A stretch of 46,963 nt of DNA from Acidobacteriota bacterium (GTDB taxonomy: Bacteria > Acidobacteriota > Blastocatellia > RBC074): positions 1 to 46,963 of the forward strand of contig JAFDVI010000041.1 in NCBI GenBank assembly GCA_018269055.1, in the 5' to 3' direction. A model generated the notes under the pieces. That model was not told the DNA's origin. It made no database searches and saw nothing but the letters and a program-made list of their open reading frames with translations. Position numbers and translations under genes: made by a program. Below are positions 24,162 through 33,357 of this stretch, one piece after another. The stretch's first letter is position 1, and the number at the start of each line of letters is the position of its first letter.

Positions 24162-27100
24162 CCAGGGCGCTCCGTTTCGCGCTCGGTCACACCTTCTTCC
24201 GTATACGATGACGGACTGGCGGTGTTTGCGGCTGATGTTATGACAACACGCTTGACCTTGTTTCAGGCGATAGCTGTTATTCCCTGCACTGCGCTCAATC
24301 ATATTGTGAAACGGGTCCAGCGCTGCAATTCCCGGTTTCTGTGTTGTGCGAACAGTCAGCACCTGCTTCCCGCTGTGCAGATGATGTTTCTGAATGTACA
24401 ACGGCGTCACCTCCTCAAGCGGTTTGTCGGTCTCCGCAAACAGCGCCACATCGAACCACGTATCCAGCGGCTCCTCGGTTTCTTTCCCTTGGCCATCGGC
24501 CGCGAACTGTTTCGCCGTTAGTTCGATGGTCACTTCATAGCCGCCGTCAATTTCGCGCGCGCTGGTTGCATCTACTTGCAAATCGTAGAGAACGATCCGC
24601 TCGAACAAGTCAGTAATAAGTTGCTGATAATCCGGGCCTGCCTCGGCGCGCAACGCGTTGACCAGATCGCGCGAAGTGGGACAGGGTGTGGTTTGAAAGG
24701 AATAGTCTTTCAGAAAATTGCGCAGCGCCTGATGAAACTTCAGTTTGCCGATGATGCCCTGCAACGCGTACAAGGCCAGAGGGCCTTTGGCTCGGAGATA
24801 GCCTTGCCTTTCGGTGTACATCACCGGCATTTCGGCCTCATTCTCCTGACTTCTGCCGTTGAGGTAAGCATCTAGCATGCTACGGGCAATGCGATTGGCA
24901 AAGACCGGCGAGTAGTGTTCCTTGAAAAACATCAGCGCGGAGTAATCCGCCATGTTTTCCGTCAACATCCAACGGCCCTGTATTTGCGCACCAATGATGC
25001 GTTCCCCCCACCACATGTGCGCGAGTTCATGCAAGACGCCGTAGTCAGTTTTCACTGTGCGCAGGTCGTTGACAAAGCCAGTAGCTTCGGAAAATGGCAC
25101 GGTGCCGGAATGGAATTTTGCCGCGGTGCGGTAGCGTGGATACTCCAAAATACGCAAGTAAGAATACTGATACGGCGCAAACTCAGTGGAATACATTTCC
25201 AGACCGCGTTTCGCTGTCTCCATCATCGCGGCGATGTTGAATGGATGTTTGGGATCGTAATAAATCTCCAGGGTCACGTCATTCCAGCGATCGCGGGCGA
25301 CGGCGTACCGCGCGGAACAGAACGAAAGGTTCGGCAGGATTGGTTCTGCGGCCTTGTAATGAAAATAGCGCCGCCCATCCTGCCGCCACTCTTTTTGCAA
25401 CACACCGGGCGCGACCGCAACCTGGTCGGCGCTCGTGCTCAGGACAGCCTCAAATTCAGTGCGACTATCAATGCCAAAACCGACTTTATCCGCATACGCG
25501 GGGTCTCCCAGCTTCGGCGTGCGCGGTGCGGGAGCCAGGCCATACTGGCGGCGTTGTGTATTGTCGGTAATCCGGCGACCACTGTCATACCCTGGAATTG
25601 GCATCACGCCGATGGTGTCGAGATAAGTTCCGTTGGCCACGAGTTCGTTATCAGGTTCGGCAGCGACGAAACCAACGTTGCGGCGCGTTAGGTTCCAGGT
25701 AATTTTCACCGCGGCGCCAGGCGCGAGTGCGGAATTGAGGCGGTAGAGATAAAACCCCTGCACTGCGTCGGATTGTACGAGCGTGGCATTTTCCACCGCG
25801 ATCTGATTGACGTGCAGCACGGGGTTGACCGACACGACGAACTCATTGATCGGCGCTTTCTTGTGATTTCCCAATGTCGCGCTACCGCGTGATTCCATCC
25901 GTCGCTCTGCGGGGAAAAGATCAATCGCCATGTTGATGCTGTCGTAGGACGGTGCGGGCGCGTTATCATAGCGTCCGTAGGCTTTTTCATACTCGGCCTT
26001 TCGCTGTAAACGCTGGTTGGGTGTCAGGTATTCATTGAGTATGTTTGTGTTGTAGAAAATCCAGCCGCCATTTCCGATGAAAGCGATTGCGGCGAGACTG
26101 GCAGTGAGTTTAACTCCCACCCCAATGCGACTGCAGGCATCCCGCAATCTTTCTTGCACCGACGAATAGTTGCCACGCGGGTAAAGCAAATACCCGGCTA
26201 TGAGGAGCAAGACGCAGAACGCTCCCCAGTAAGCGGTCAGCGAAAACACCAGTGTCGTGAAATGGCCGAAACCGTTCATATCGGAGTAAACAACGGCGGG
26301 GATATTGAAGCTGTATAGTGGATGGTCAAGCCCCATCGGCTCCAGGCTCAGCAAGGCAATGTAGACGCCCAGCGTCAACAGCAGCCCCAGCCACTTATTG
26401 CGCAAAATTGCCTGAATGACCACCGCCAGAATGCACAACATGCAATAGTAAAACCCGTTGTAGACAAAGGCGGATTGCAGATACAGCCCCAGCTCGAAAT
26501 GCGTGTAGCCTGCCAATGCCTGCAGAACCATTAAGCTGAGCACCGCCACGAACATCAACAGGTTAATCACCAAACACAGCGTCGCAGTCTTCGAAAGGAT
26601 CAAGAGCCAGTTTGGAAAAGATGAGGCGTTGATGATTTCGGCAACCCCGGATGTGCGTTCGCGATGAATCAATTCGGCGGAATACCAGAGGCCAATGAGC
26701 AGGACGAAATGCAGCAAGCCATAGCGCAGAAAGGGGAGCATCAGACTCGTTAACGGGTACAGCGGCGTTTCAAGCCCAACCCGGCTGACGTTGCCGTAAA
26801 ACTCGCCGATCATGGTCGCGGCGGCGAGCACCAGAATGATGTAGACGAGCGGGCTTTTGAAAACAAAGGACAGATCCATCTTCAATTGCGAGACGAACTG
26901 CGCGAAGGCGCCGCGCGGGGAAAAGCTCTGCACCATCGTGATCTGTTGAATGGCGGGTTGCGTTTTTTTCCCACGAAACCAGGCGATGGGGACGTGAAGA
27001 AATGCAGAGATTTTATTGCCAATTGTCGTGCTCTTTCGGGCGGCTTCGTCGGGAAGAAGAAAAGCAGAGGAATCCAAATCCAGACGAAAGCGCTGCACAG

Positions 27101-27872
27101 CGAACAGTACGACCAGCAACGCCAACGTCAGCCAGAGCAGGCGATTCTGCGGCAACAACCCCAGCGGAAGTTTCGTGTTGAGTTCGGCGATTGTCCAGTA
27201 GCGCGTCTCTGCCGCCACGGTAAGTCTGGCCACCGGATCGGCCAGAGCAGCCCATGTGCCGTTATCAAACTTCGCATAAAGATTGAGGAGAACCTCAACA
27301 ACAAAGACGGCCATCGCGCCCGCAAAGGTCAACGCAGTGGAGCGGGTCAGCGCCGCGACGCTGAAGAAGACGGCACATAAGACGAATGTACCGGGCAGAA
27401 TGACGACGAAAAAGGTATACGCCCAAGGCAGCAGCGAGAACGTCGCGATGCGCGACTGATCCAGCCACGGCATGAACGTGCCGATCAGCGTGCCCAGCAA
27501 TCCGGCGAGACCGATCAAAAGCGCAGGGATCAACGCCCCGAGGAATCTTCCGAGCACGAATACCTCAGGCGAGATTGGCGTGACAAACACGAGCGGGGCG
27601 GTCGCGTATTCGAAATCGCGCGTCATCGCATTCGTGACAAAGGCCACGATGGGCAGCATGCCGAAGCCAAAGAGCACCAACTCGATTTGCAAAATGCCAT
27701 ACGCGCTGTTGATGGCGACCTGGTTACTGATGTCCAGGTGGATGCCCGTGCCGGTGGTCGCTAAAAAATGAATCAGCGCGAACAACAATAGCGCGCCCAG
27801 AAAGAAAGGCGAGCGGAGTTGATACCGCACCTCAAACTGCATTACTTCCAGAAGTGGCGGAAGCGCTCGCAT
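23844..27872 (-). CDS. ABC-2 permease fused to M1-type aminopeptidase (C-terminus run-on)
   Basis: 1342 aa as read. Residues 1-~600 contain about a dozen hydrophobic helices of an ABC-2 exporter permease. About 650-1200 is an M1 metallopeptidase domain with the zinc site HELAH (948-952) and E972 in LTENMADYS, after the 19-residue spacing seen in this subfamily. GAMEN-type features are not obvious. The conserved domain ends at about residue 1200 (LDPFHNMIERSAGNN, near 24275). The remaining ~140 residues are Cys/Arg-rich, unlike any domain, and are largely antisense to the RidA gene. The stop seems lost, by mutation or a sequence error. It begins 5 nt after the ABC ATPase gene, with GGAG upstream. 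The pair likely forms a transporter-peptidase complex in the inner membrane. Confidence 0.85.
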   Translation of the reverse strand: MRALPPLLEVMQFEVRYQLRSPFFLGALLLFALIHFLATTGTGIHLDISNQVAINSAYGILQIELVLFGFGMLPIVAFVTNAMTRDFEYATAPLVFVTPISPEVFVLGRFLGALIPALLIGLAGLLGTLIGTFMPWLDQSRIATFSLLPWAYTFFVVILPGTFVLCAVFFSVAALTRSTALTFAGAMAVFVVEVLLNLYAKFDNGTWAALADPVARLTVAAETRYWTIAELNTKLPLGLLPQNRLLWLTLALLVVLFAVQRFRLDLDSSAFLLPDEAARKSTTIGNKISAFLHVPIAWFRGKKTQPAIQQITMVQSFSPRGAFAQFVSQLKMDLSFVFKSPLVYIILVLAAATMIGEFYGNVSRVGLETPLYPLTSLMLPFLRYGLLHFVLLIGLWYSAELIHRERTSGVAEIINASSFPNWLLILSKTATLCLVINLLMFVAVLSLMVLQALAGYTHFELGLYLQSAFVYNGFYYCMLCILAVVIQAILRNKWLGLLLTLGVYIALLSLEPMGLDHPLYSFNIPAVVYSDMNGFGHFTTLVFSLTAYWGAFCVLLLIAGYLLYPRGNYSSVQERLRDACSRIGVGVKLTASLAAIAFIGNGGWIFYNTNILNEYLTPNQRLQRKAEYEKAYGRYDNAPAPSYDSINMAIDLFPAERRMESRGSATLGNHKKAPINEFVVSVNPVLHVNQIAVENATLVQSDAVQGFYLYRLNSALAPGAAVKITWNLTRRNVGFVAAEPDNELVANGTYLDTIGVMPIPGYDSGRRITDNTQRRQYGLAPAPRTPKLGDPAYADKVGFGIDSRTEFEAVLSTSADQVAVAPGVLQKEWRQDGRRYFHYKAAEPILPNLSFCSARYAVARDRWNDVTLEIYYDPKHPFNIAAMMETAKRGLEMYSTEFAPYQYSYLRILEYPRYRTAAKFHSGTVPFSEATGFVNDLRTVKTDYGVLHELAHMWWGERIIGAQIQGRWMLTENMADYSALMFFKEHYSPVFANRIARSMLDAYLNGRSQENEAEMPVMYTERQGYLRAKGPLALYALQGIIGKLKFHQALRNFLKDYSFQTTPCPTSRDLVNALRAEAGPDYQQLITDLFERIVLYDLQVDATSAREIDGGYEVTIELTAKQFAADGQGKETEEPLDTWFDVALFAETDKPLEEVTPLYIQKHHLHSGKQVLTVRTTQKPGIAALDPFHNMIERSAGNNSYRLKQGQACCHNISRKHRQSVIVYGRRCDRARNGAPWLSSNHISDCRPFRGDCFNFNQPGRVYQLRNENGSRCGAMRANVFEPCRANCIAILSGDHERGEFDDVGWTKSMTFEQSDDVGENLIGLLCDGGRGRSIRANAELT

Positions 27873-27877
27873 CCGTG

Positions 27878-28759
27878 TTACTCCAGATTGTCTTTAAGGT
27901 CGTGTTCGATCAGCGTACTGAAGTAGACATCTTCCAGTTCGGGGGTGGCGGGTTGCATGCCCTTTGGCTGTGTGTCAGACAGCGCACGAATCTCCGTAAA
28001 GCCTGCTTTGAGTCGTGTGGATAAGACAGTGTGACGGGCGCGAATCTCCATGATTTCCTCGCGTTTGCCTGTTTGTGTCCAGAGCTTGCCATTCAACTCA
28101 CGCATCATTTGCAAGGGGTTGCCCACTTTCAAAATTCGCCCGCGCCCCATGATGGCCACCTGATGGCAGAGTTCCTCCACATCGTCCACAATGTGCGTGG
28201 AAAGAATCACAACCGTCTCTTCGCCAACTTCGGCCAGGATGTTCTGGAAACGCCGCCGCTCCGCCGGGTCGAGTCCCGCGGTGGGCTCATCCACAATCAG
28301 CAGTGCCGGATTGCCCAACAATGCCTGCGCGATGCCGTAACGCTGCTTCATACCGCCGGAAAACTTGTCAACGCTCTTGTGGCGCGCGTCCCACAGATTG
28401 GTTTTGACCAGTAGAGTTTCGACAACCTTCAGTTGCTGATCGCCGTGGATTCCCTTCAAAGCCGCGAGGTATTTAAGCATCGTAAGGGCGGAGGTGCGCG
28501 GGAAAGCGCCGAATTCCTGCGGCAAATAGCCGAGCGTGCGACGTAGCGCGGTCTTGTCTTGCAGGATGTCTATTCCGGTAAAGGTAATTGAGCCGCAATC
28601 GGGTTGCTGCAAGGTGGCAATCGTGCGCATCAGCGACGATTTGCCCGCGCCGTTGGGGCCGAGCAATCCGAACATTCCTTTGGGCACATTCAGATGAACG
28701 TCCTGTAGCGCATACACTCCGCCTGGATAGGTTTTCGATATTCCTGTCACATTCAGCAT
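27878..28759 (-). CDS. ABC transporter ATP-binding protein
   Basis: 293 aa. Walker A GPNGAGKS is at 34-41, the Q-loop is at LGYLPQEFG (77-84), the signature FSGGMKQR at 133-140, Walker B LLIVDE at 153-158 and the H-loop in ILSTHIVDD. The frame is open back to 28909, but that extension lacks homology. The ATG at 28759 starts the canonical MLNVTGISKTY strand, although its ribosome-binding site is weak. It is the energising subunit for the permease/M1 peptidase encoded 5 nt downstream. Such pairs are frequent in Acidobacteriota and Bacteroidota. Substrate is unknown. Confidence 0.95.
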   Translation of the reverse strand: MLNVTGISKTYPGGVYALQDVHLNVPKGMFGLLGPNGAGKSSLMRTIATLQQPDCGSITFTGIDILQDKTALRRTLGYLPQEFGAFPRTSALTMLKYLAALKGIHGDQQLKVVETLLVKTNLWDARHKSVDKFSGGMKQRYGIAQALLGNPALLIVDEPTAGLDPAERRRFQNILAEVGEETVVILSTHIVDDVEELCHQVAIMGRGRILKVGNPLQMMRELNGKLWTQTGKREEIMEIRARHTVLSTRLKAGFTEIRALSDTQPKGMQPATPELEDVYFSTLIEHDLKDNLE

Positions 28760-28971
28760 GGTTTTTTGCCTGAATTGATTTTGATGTTTTTGCCGACGGA
28801 AAGTAAACGCATAAACCGTCCAACGATTAACACGTGGCTTCAGGAAAAGTGTGTGGTTGGATTCATCGCTTTTGACTTCCCTGCCATAGTTGCCATAATT
28901 CCGCATCATCAGCCACGAAATACAAACTGTGTCTTTCTTGCTGTAAAACCCTGTTAAGGAGCCGATAACTC

Positions 28972-30567
28972 ATGAACGTTCGCTCTTATTTGCCGGAGAA
29001 CCGCTGGGCATCGTGGTTTCTCGTATTGGTGGTGTGCTGTTTCGCTCTCTCAATTTTCATCCAAGGGCGATCCCAAAGCCCCGAATCGAACAAAGCGTCG
29101 TTGGTCATTCAGGCCAATCAGCCCAAAGGCACCATTAACAAAAACATCTACGGTCAATTCGCCGAACATCTGGGGCGATTGATTTACGAAGGGATTTGGG
29201 TTGGCGAAGATTCGCCGATTCCCAATACGCACGGATATCGCAATGACGTTCTGGCTGCCTTGAAAGAATTGCACATTCCGGTTTTGCGCTGGCCAGGGGG
29301 ATGTTTTGCCGATGAATACCACTGGCGCGACGGCATAGGGCCGCGTGCTCAGCGGCCGCGTCGTCCGAACGCAAGCTGGGGCGGCGTGGATACCAACGCC
29401 TTTGGCACGCATGAATTTCTGAATTTGTGCGAGATGTTGGGCGCGGACGCGTACGTCAACGGCAACGTAGGCAGCGGGACTGTGCAGGAAATGATGGACT
29501 GGATCGAATACATGACTTCGGATTTCGATTCCACCTTGGCGCAGATGCGACGCCAGAACGGGCGCGAAAAACCCTGGAAGATTCCCTTCTTCGCCGTAGG
29601 CAATGAAACCTGGGGTTGCGGCGGAAACATGCGACCGGAATTTTATGCCGATGTGTATCGCCAATATGCGACGTTCATCAAAAACCAGTCCGGCAACCGG
29701 ATTCAAAAGCTCGCGGTTGGCTCGCACGATGACAATTACAACTGGACAGAAGTGCTGATGGCGCAGGCTACGCGCTACATGAACGGGTTGTCGCTACATT
29801 ACTACACCTTGCCCACCAGCAATTGGAGCAAGAAAGGTTCCGCGACGGAGTTCGGAGAAAAAGATTGGCACGCGACGCTTGTGCGCACCTGGCGGATGGA
29901 AGAATTCGTCCAGAAACACAGCGCCATTATGGACAAATACGATCCGCAAAAACGCGTAGGCTTGATGGTGGATGAATGGGGAACCTGGTATGACCCCGAA
30001 CCCGGCAAAAATCTGGGCGCGCTGTATCAACAAAACACCTTGCGCGATGCCATTGTCGCGGGCATCAATCTGAACATTTTCAACAACCACGCAGACCGCG
30101 TGAAGATGGCAAACATTGCCCAGATGGTGAATGTGTTACAGGCAATGGTGCTGACCGATAAGGAACGAATGCTGCTGACGCCGACGTATCACGTGTTCAA
30201 AATGTACGCTGTGCACCAGGACGCCACGCTGATTCCGGTCGAACTGCAAGCGCCCGATTACAAGCTGGAACAAGCGTCTGTGCCTTCGTTGAGCGTTTCT
30301 GCTTCGCGGGATAAAAACGGGAGGCTGCATTTGTCCGTCGTCAACCTCGATCCCAACCGTCCTGCTGAACTCACGACGACGGTTGTGGGCGCGACGGTCA
30401 AAAACGTCTCCGGCGAAGTGCTGACCGCGCCGACGATGACGGCGCTGAATACTTTTGAAAATCCGAATGCCCTGAAACCGGCGGCGTTCAGCGGGTTTAA
30501 GCAGCAAAATGGGCAACTGCTGCTGACCATCCCGGCGAAGTCGGTTGTTGTGTTGGAGCTTCAGTAG
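28972..30567 (+). CDS. Alpha-L-arabinofuranosidase (GH51)
   Basis: 531 aa with an N-terminal hydrophobic segment (~12-30), so it is exported or anchored. The GH51 signature set is complete: GTINKNIYGQFAEHLGR, VLRWPGGCFADEYHWRDGIGPR, acid/base E212 in GNETWGCGG and nucleophile E335 in MVDEWGTWYD, followed by the C-terminal beta-sandwich (SVSASRDKNGRLHLSVVNLD). The enzyme releases L-arabinose from arabinan or arabinoxylan side chains. AAGGAG lies at 28956-28961. It precedes a sugar-kinase/transaldolase/isomerase run, consistent with pentose use, though ~500 bp separate it from that operon. Confidence 0.95.
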   Translation: MNVRSYLPENRWASWFLVLVVCCFALSIFIQGRSQSPESNKASLVIQANQPKGTINKNIYGQFAEHLGRLIYEGIWVGEDSPIPNTHGYRNDVLAALKELHIPVLRWPGGCFADEYHWRDGIGPRAQRPRRPNASWGGVDTNAFGTHEFLNLCEMLGADAYVNGNVGSGTVQEMMDWIEYMTSDFDSTLAQMRRQNGREKPWKIPFFAVGNETWGCGGNMRPEFYADVYRQYATFIKNQSGNRIQKLAVGSHDDNYNWTEVLMAQATRYMNGLSLHYYTLPTSNWSKKGSATEFGEKDWHATLVRTWRMEEFVQKHSAIMDKYDPQKRVGLMVDEWGTWYDPEPGKNLGALYQQNTLRDAIVAGINLNIFNNHADRVKMANIAQMVNVLQAMVLTDKERMLLTPTYHVFKMYAVHQDATLIPVELQAPDYKLEQASVPSLSVSASRDKNGRLHLSVVNLDPNRPAELTTTVVGATVKNVSGEVLTAPTMTALNTFENPNALKPAAFSGFKQQNGQLLLTIPAKSVVVLELQ

Positions 30568-30591
30568 TGGCGTATTGAAACGAAGAAAAAT

Positions 30592-30677
30592 AGACAGGAT
30601 TGACAAGATGGAACAGGATTGCCGTTACATTGTTTGCAATCCTCTTGGCCATCTTGTGAATCCTGTAAATCCTGTCT
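30592..30677. repeat. Long imperfect hairpin of ACAGGATT-type units
   Basis: The left arm contains GACAGGATTGACAAGATGG and ACAGGATTGC; the right arm contains GCAATCCT, CCATCTTGT, GAATCCTGT and AATCCTGTCT. It lies 25 nt after the arabinofuranosidase stop. It could serve as terminator or mRNA stabiliser, or be a dispersed palindromic repeat. Confidence 0.65.
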
Positions 30678-30699
30678 CAAAGTTCTGCGGTTTGATTTA

Positions 30700-30980
30700 G
30701 GCCGTGTATTTGGCCAGGACTATGGCGATGGCTTCGTGTACGTAACATTCCTTGACCAGCGATTCTGCTGATCAATTCCTGCATTCGCGGGCAGTATCGG
30801 CGATTTCCTCCTCGCCGTTTTCGACCTTCTGATCGCCCCCAACTTCTGGACAAAGTCGCAAATTCTTTGTAATTGGCGTTTTGCCGCTCCTCGCCACAAC
30901 CTCCGACTTGTCCGATCATCAACACGAATTTGTTTTCCTTGATCAGTTGGGCAATTTTGGCTTTAAGGCAACTTTGTCAA
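30700..30980 (-). pseudogene. Possible decayed gene remnant
   Basis: On the minus strand, protein-like pieces occur in different frames: AKIAQLIKENKFVLMIGQVGG, then KVENGEEEIADTARECR, then SLVKECYVHEAIAIVLAKYTA ending in a stop. Their composition is protein-like, and a gene with at least two frameshifts would explain them. I do not recognise the family. It may be chance. Confidence 0.3.
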
Positions 30981-31071
30981 ACCTTTAAGTGACAAGATGG
31001 AATCCGTTCATTACAATCGCCGCTTCTCATCGGCAGAACTTTTCAAATTCGCAATCAATGGAGAGCAATCA

Positions 31072-32154
31072 ATGAGCAATGGTTTGCAGATCAAACAGGA
31101 CGGCGCGCTGGATTTGTTGTCGCTGGGCGCGCTGGTTCACAGGCTTGATCCCGGAGTGATTCCCTTTCGCAAAGCGACGACGTGTCAGATTCACGTCAGC
31201 GGCGGCGAGTTCAACGTGGCGGCCAACCTGGCCGATTGTTTCGGGATGCGCACGGGCGTAGCCTCCGCAATGGTGGATTACCCGATTGGCGAACTGATTG
31301 CCGAACGCGTCAAAGCGATGGGCGTCAAACCGTTTTACAAACGCTTCAAACACGACGGCGTGCGCGGCCCGAATATGGCTACGGTGTTCAGCGACCAAGG
31401 TTACGGCGTGCGCGCTCCGGTGGTGTTTTACAACCGGTCGAACGAAGCGGCGGCACTGTTAAAACCGGGCGATTTTGATTGGGACAAGATTTTTTCTGAG
31501 GGCGTACGCTGGTTTCACAGCGGAGGCATTTTCGCCGCGCTGTCCGAAACCACTGCCGAATTGATTATCGAAGGCATGCAGGCCGCCAAGGCTGCCGGAG
31601 CCGTAACTTCATTCGACTTAAACTTCCGCGAAAAGCTTTGGAAGATTTCCGGCGGAGCCGACCGTGCGGCTTCGGTCATCAACCGCATTGTCGAAAACGT
31701 AGACGTGCTGGTCGGAAATGAAGAAGATTTGCAGAAAGGTTTAGGCATTCCCGGCCCCGAAGTCGCCGCGAAATCGAAGCTCGATCCGACGGTGTTTTTC
31801 GGAATGATTGATCGCGTGGCGGAAAAACATCCGCAAATCAAAGTTGTTGCCACAACGCTGCGCGAAGTCCACACCACCAGCCGCCATTCTTGGGGCGCTG
31901 TGGCCTGGGTCAACGGCGAATCGCATGTTTCAATGACTGCCGAACTGGATGTGCTTGACCGCGTCGGCGGCGGAGACGGGTTTGCCAGCGGATTCTTTTA
32001 TGGCTTGTTGACCGGCGAATCGGCGGCGGAATCGTTGAAATTGGGTTGGGCGCACGGCGCTTTGCTGACCACATTCCCCGGCGACACGACGATGGCTTCG
32101 CTGGAACAGGTGCGTGCGTTTGCGCAAGGTGGTTCGGCGCGCATTCAGCGATAA
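31072..32154 (+). CDS. PfkB-family sugar kinase (2-keto-3-deoxygluconate kinase-like)
   Basis: 360 aa. The ribokinase/PfkB fold is shown by the N-terminal HVSGGEFNVAANLADCFG substrate-binding motif, SFDLNFREKLW, DVLVGNEED and the C-terminal anion-hole/catalytic motif DRVGGGDGFASG (D302 as base). The overall pattern is closest to KDG kinases, which phosphorylate 2-keto-3-deoxygluconate, but PfkB specificity cannot be fixed by eye. The frame is open from 30997. The ATG at 31072 has GGAGAG ahead of it and gives a normal length. Transaldolase and glucose-6-phosphate isomerase follow 31 nt downstream, in a likely operon of central sugar metabolism. Confidence 0.88.
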   Translation: MSNGLQIKQDGALDLLSLGALVHRLDPGVIPFRKATTCQIHVSGGEFNVAANLADCFGMRTGVASAMVDYPIGELIAERVKAMGVKPFYKRFKHDGVRGPNMATVFSDQGYGVRAPVVFYNRSNEAAALLKPGDFDWDKIFSEGVRWFHSGGIFAALSETTAELIIEGMQAAKAAGAVTSFDLNFREKLWKISGGADRAASVINRIVENVDVLVGNEEDLQKGLGIPGPEVAAKSKLDPTVFFGMIDRVAEKHPQIKVVATTLREVHTTSRHSWGAVAWVNGESHVSMTAELDVLDRVGGGDGFASGFFYGLLTGESAAESLKLGWAHGALLTTFPGDTTMASLEQVRAFAQGGSARIQR

Positions 32155-32185
32155 ACCAATCAAATAACTGGAGAGGAGAACAAAA

Positions 32186-33352
32186 ATGAATCCTTTAGTT
32201 GAAGTAGAAAAGTTGGGACAAAGCATTTGGTATGACAACATTCGCCGTTTGTTGATAGACAACGGCGACATCGCCGGAAAGATCGCCAACGACGATTTGC
32301 GCGGCATCACCTCCAACCCGACGATTTTTGAAAAAGCCATCGCGGGCAGCACCGATTACAACGATGCGATGCAAAAACTGATCGCAGAAGGCAAGAGTGT
32401 CAACGAAATTTATGAAGCGCTGGCCATTGAAGACATTCAACGCGCGGCTGATCTGTTCAAACCGGTGTACGAACGCACGAACAAGCTGGACGGATATGTC
32501 AGCCTGGAAGTTTCTCCACTGCTGGCGCGCGATACGGATGGAACCGTCGCCGAAGCCAAACGGTTGTGGGCGGCGCTGGGTCGCCCGAACGTGTGCATCA
32601 AGATTCCGGCGACGCCCGAAGGCATTCCAGCCATTCGCCAGGCCATTGCCGCCGGAATCAACATCAACGTGACGATGATTTTCGCGCTGGAAAATTACGA
32701 AGAAGTCGCCGACGCGTTCATCAGCGGATTGGAAGATCGTCTGGCCGCAGGGTTGCCGATTGACCACGTCGCTTCAGTCGCCAGCGTGTTTGTTTCGCGC
32801 ATTGACACGGCGGTTGACAAGGAGTTGGAAGCCAGGATTCGCGAATCCAACAACGAAGCGGAAAAAGCCGAACTGACTTCCCTGCTGGCCAAAGCGGCCA
32901 TCGCCAACGCCAAGATTCAATATCAACGGTTCAAGGAAATTTTCAGCAGCGACCGCTTTGCCAAGCTCAAAGCCAAAGGCGCGCAGGTGCAGCGTCCGTT
33001 GTGGGCTTCGACCGGAACGAAAAACCCGGCATACAGCGACGTGCTTTACGTGGACAGTTTGATTGCGCCGCAAACTGTAAACACCATTCCACCAGCGACT
33101 TACACGGCATTCCGCGATCACGGAACGGTCGCGCTGACGATTGAAGCTGGACTGGATCAAGCCAAGGCGGATTTGGCCAAGTTGGAGAAAATCGGAATCA
33201 GTTTGGAAGCCGTTTGCCAGAAGTTGCAGGACGACGGCGTCAAAGCCTTTGCCGATTCGTTTGACAGCTTGATGCAGACGATTCAATCGAAACAGGCCGC
33301 GATGACCAGCGGCTTGGCGGATCGCATGGAGGCTGCATTGGGAAAAGCCTAG
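32186..33352 (+). CDS. tal: Transaldolase
   Basis: 388 aa, of the long (~370 aa) transaldolase type. It begins with LGQSIWYDNIRR, followed by GITSNPTIFEKAI. The Schiff-base lysine is K139 in VCIKIPAT. NVTMIFALENYEEV, SVASVFVSRIDTAVDK and RPLWASTGTKNP follow. It transfers a dihydroxyacetone unit between sugar phosphates in the pentose phosphate pathway. GGAGAGGAG is well placed before the ATG. Only 5 nt separate its TAG from the GTG of pgi, and the pgi frame is open back through the junction. This arrangement recalls the fused Tal-Pgi proteins of other bacteria. Confidence 0.97.
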   Translation: MNPLVEVEKLGQSIWYDNIRRLLIDNGDIAGKIANDDLRGITSNPTIFEKAIAGSTDYNDAMQKLIAEGKSVNEIYEALAIEDIQRAADLFKPVYERTNKLDGYVSLEVSPLLARDTDGTVAEAKRLWAALGRPNVCIKIPATPEGIPAIRQAIAAGININVTMIFALENYEEVADAFISGLEDRLAAGLPIDHVASVASVFVSRIDTAVDKELEARIRESNNEAEKAELTSLLAKAAIANAKIQYQRFKEIFSSDRFAKLKAKGAQVQRPLWASTGTKNPAYSDVLYVDSLIAPQTVNTIPPATYTAFRDHGTVALTIEAGLDQAKADLAKLEKIGISLEAVCQKLQDDGVKAFADSFDSLMQTIQSKQAAMTSGLADRMEAALGKA

Positions 33353-33357
33353 ACGCC

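Larger units (their letters stand above)
30568..31071. other. Intergenic region with repeat and decayed frame (504 bp)
   Basis: It contains the ACAGGATT hairpin, then a stretch (about 30700-30980) that looks like degraded coding sequence on the minus strand (see separate entry). The kinase ribosome-binding site GGAGAG is at its right end. No clear promoter is identified. Confidence 0.5.
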
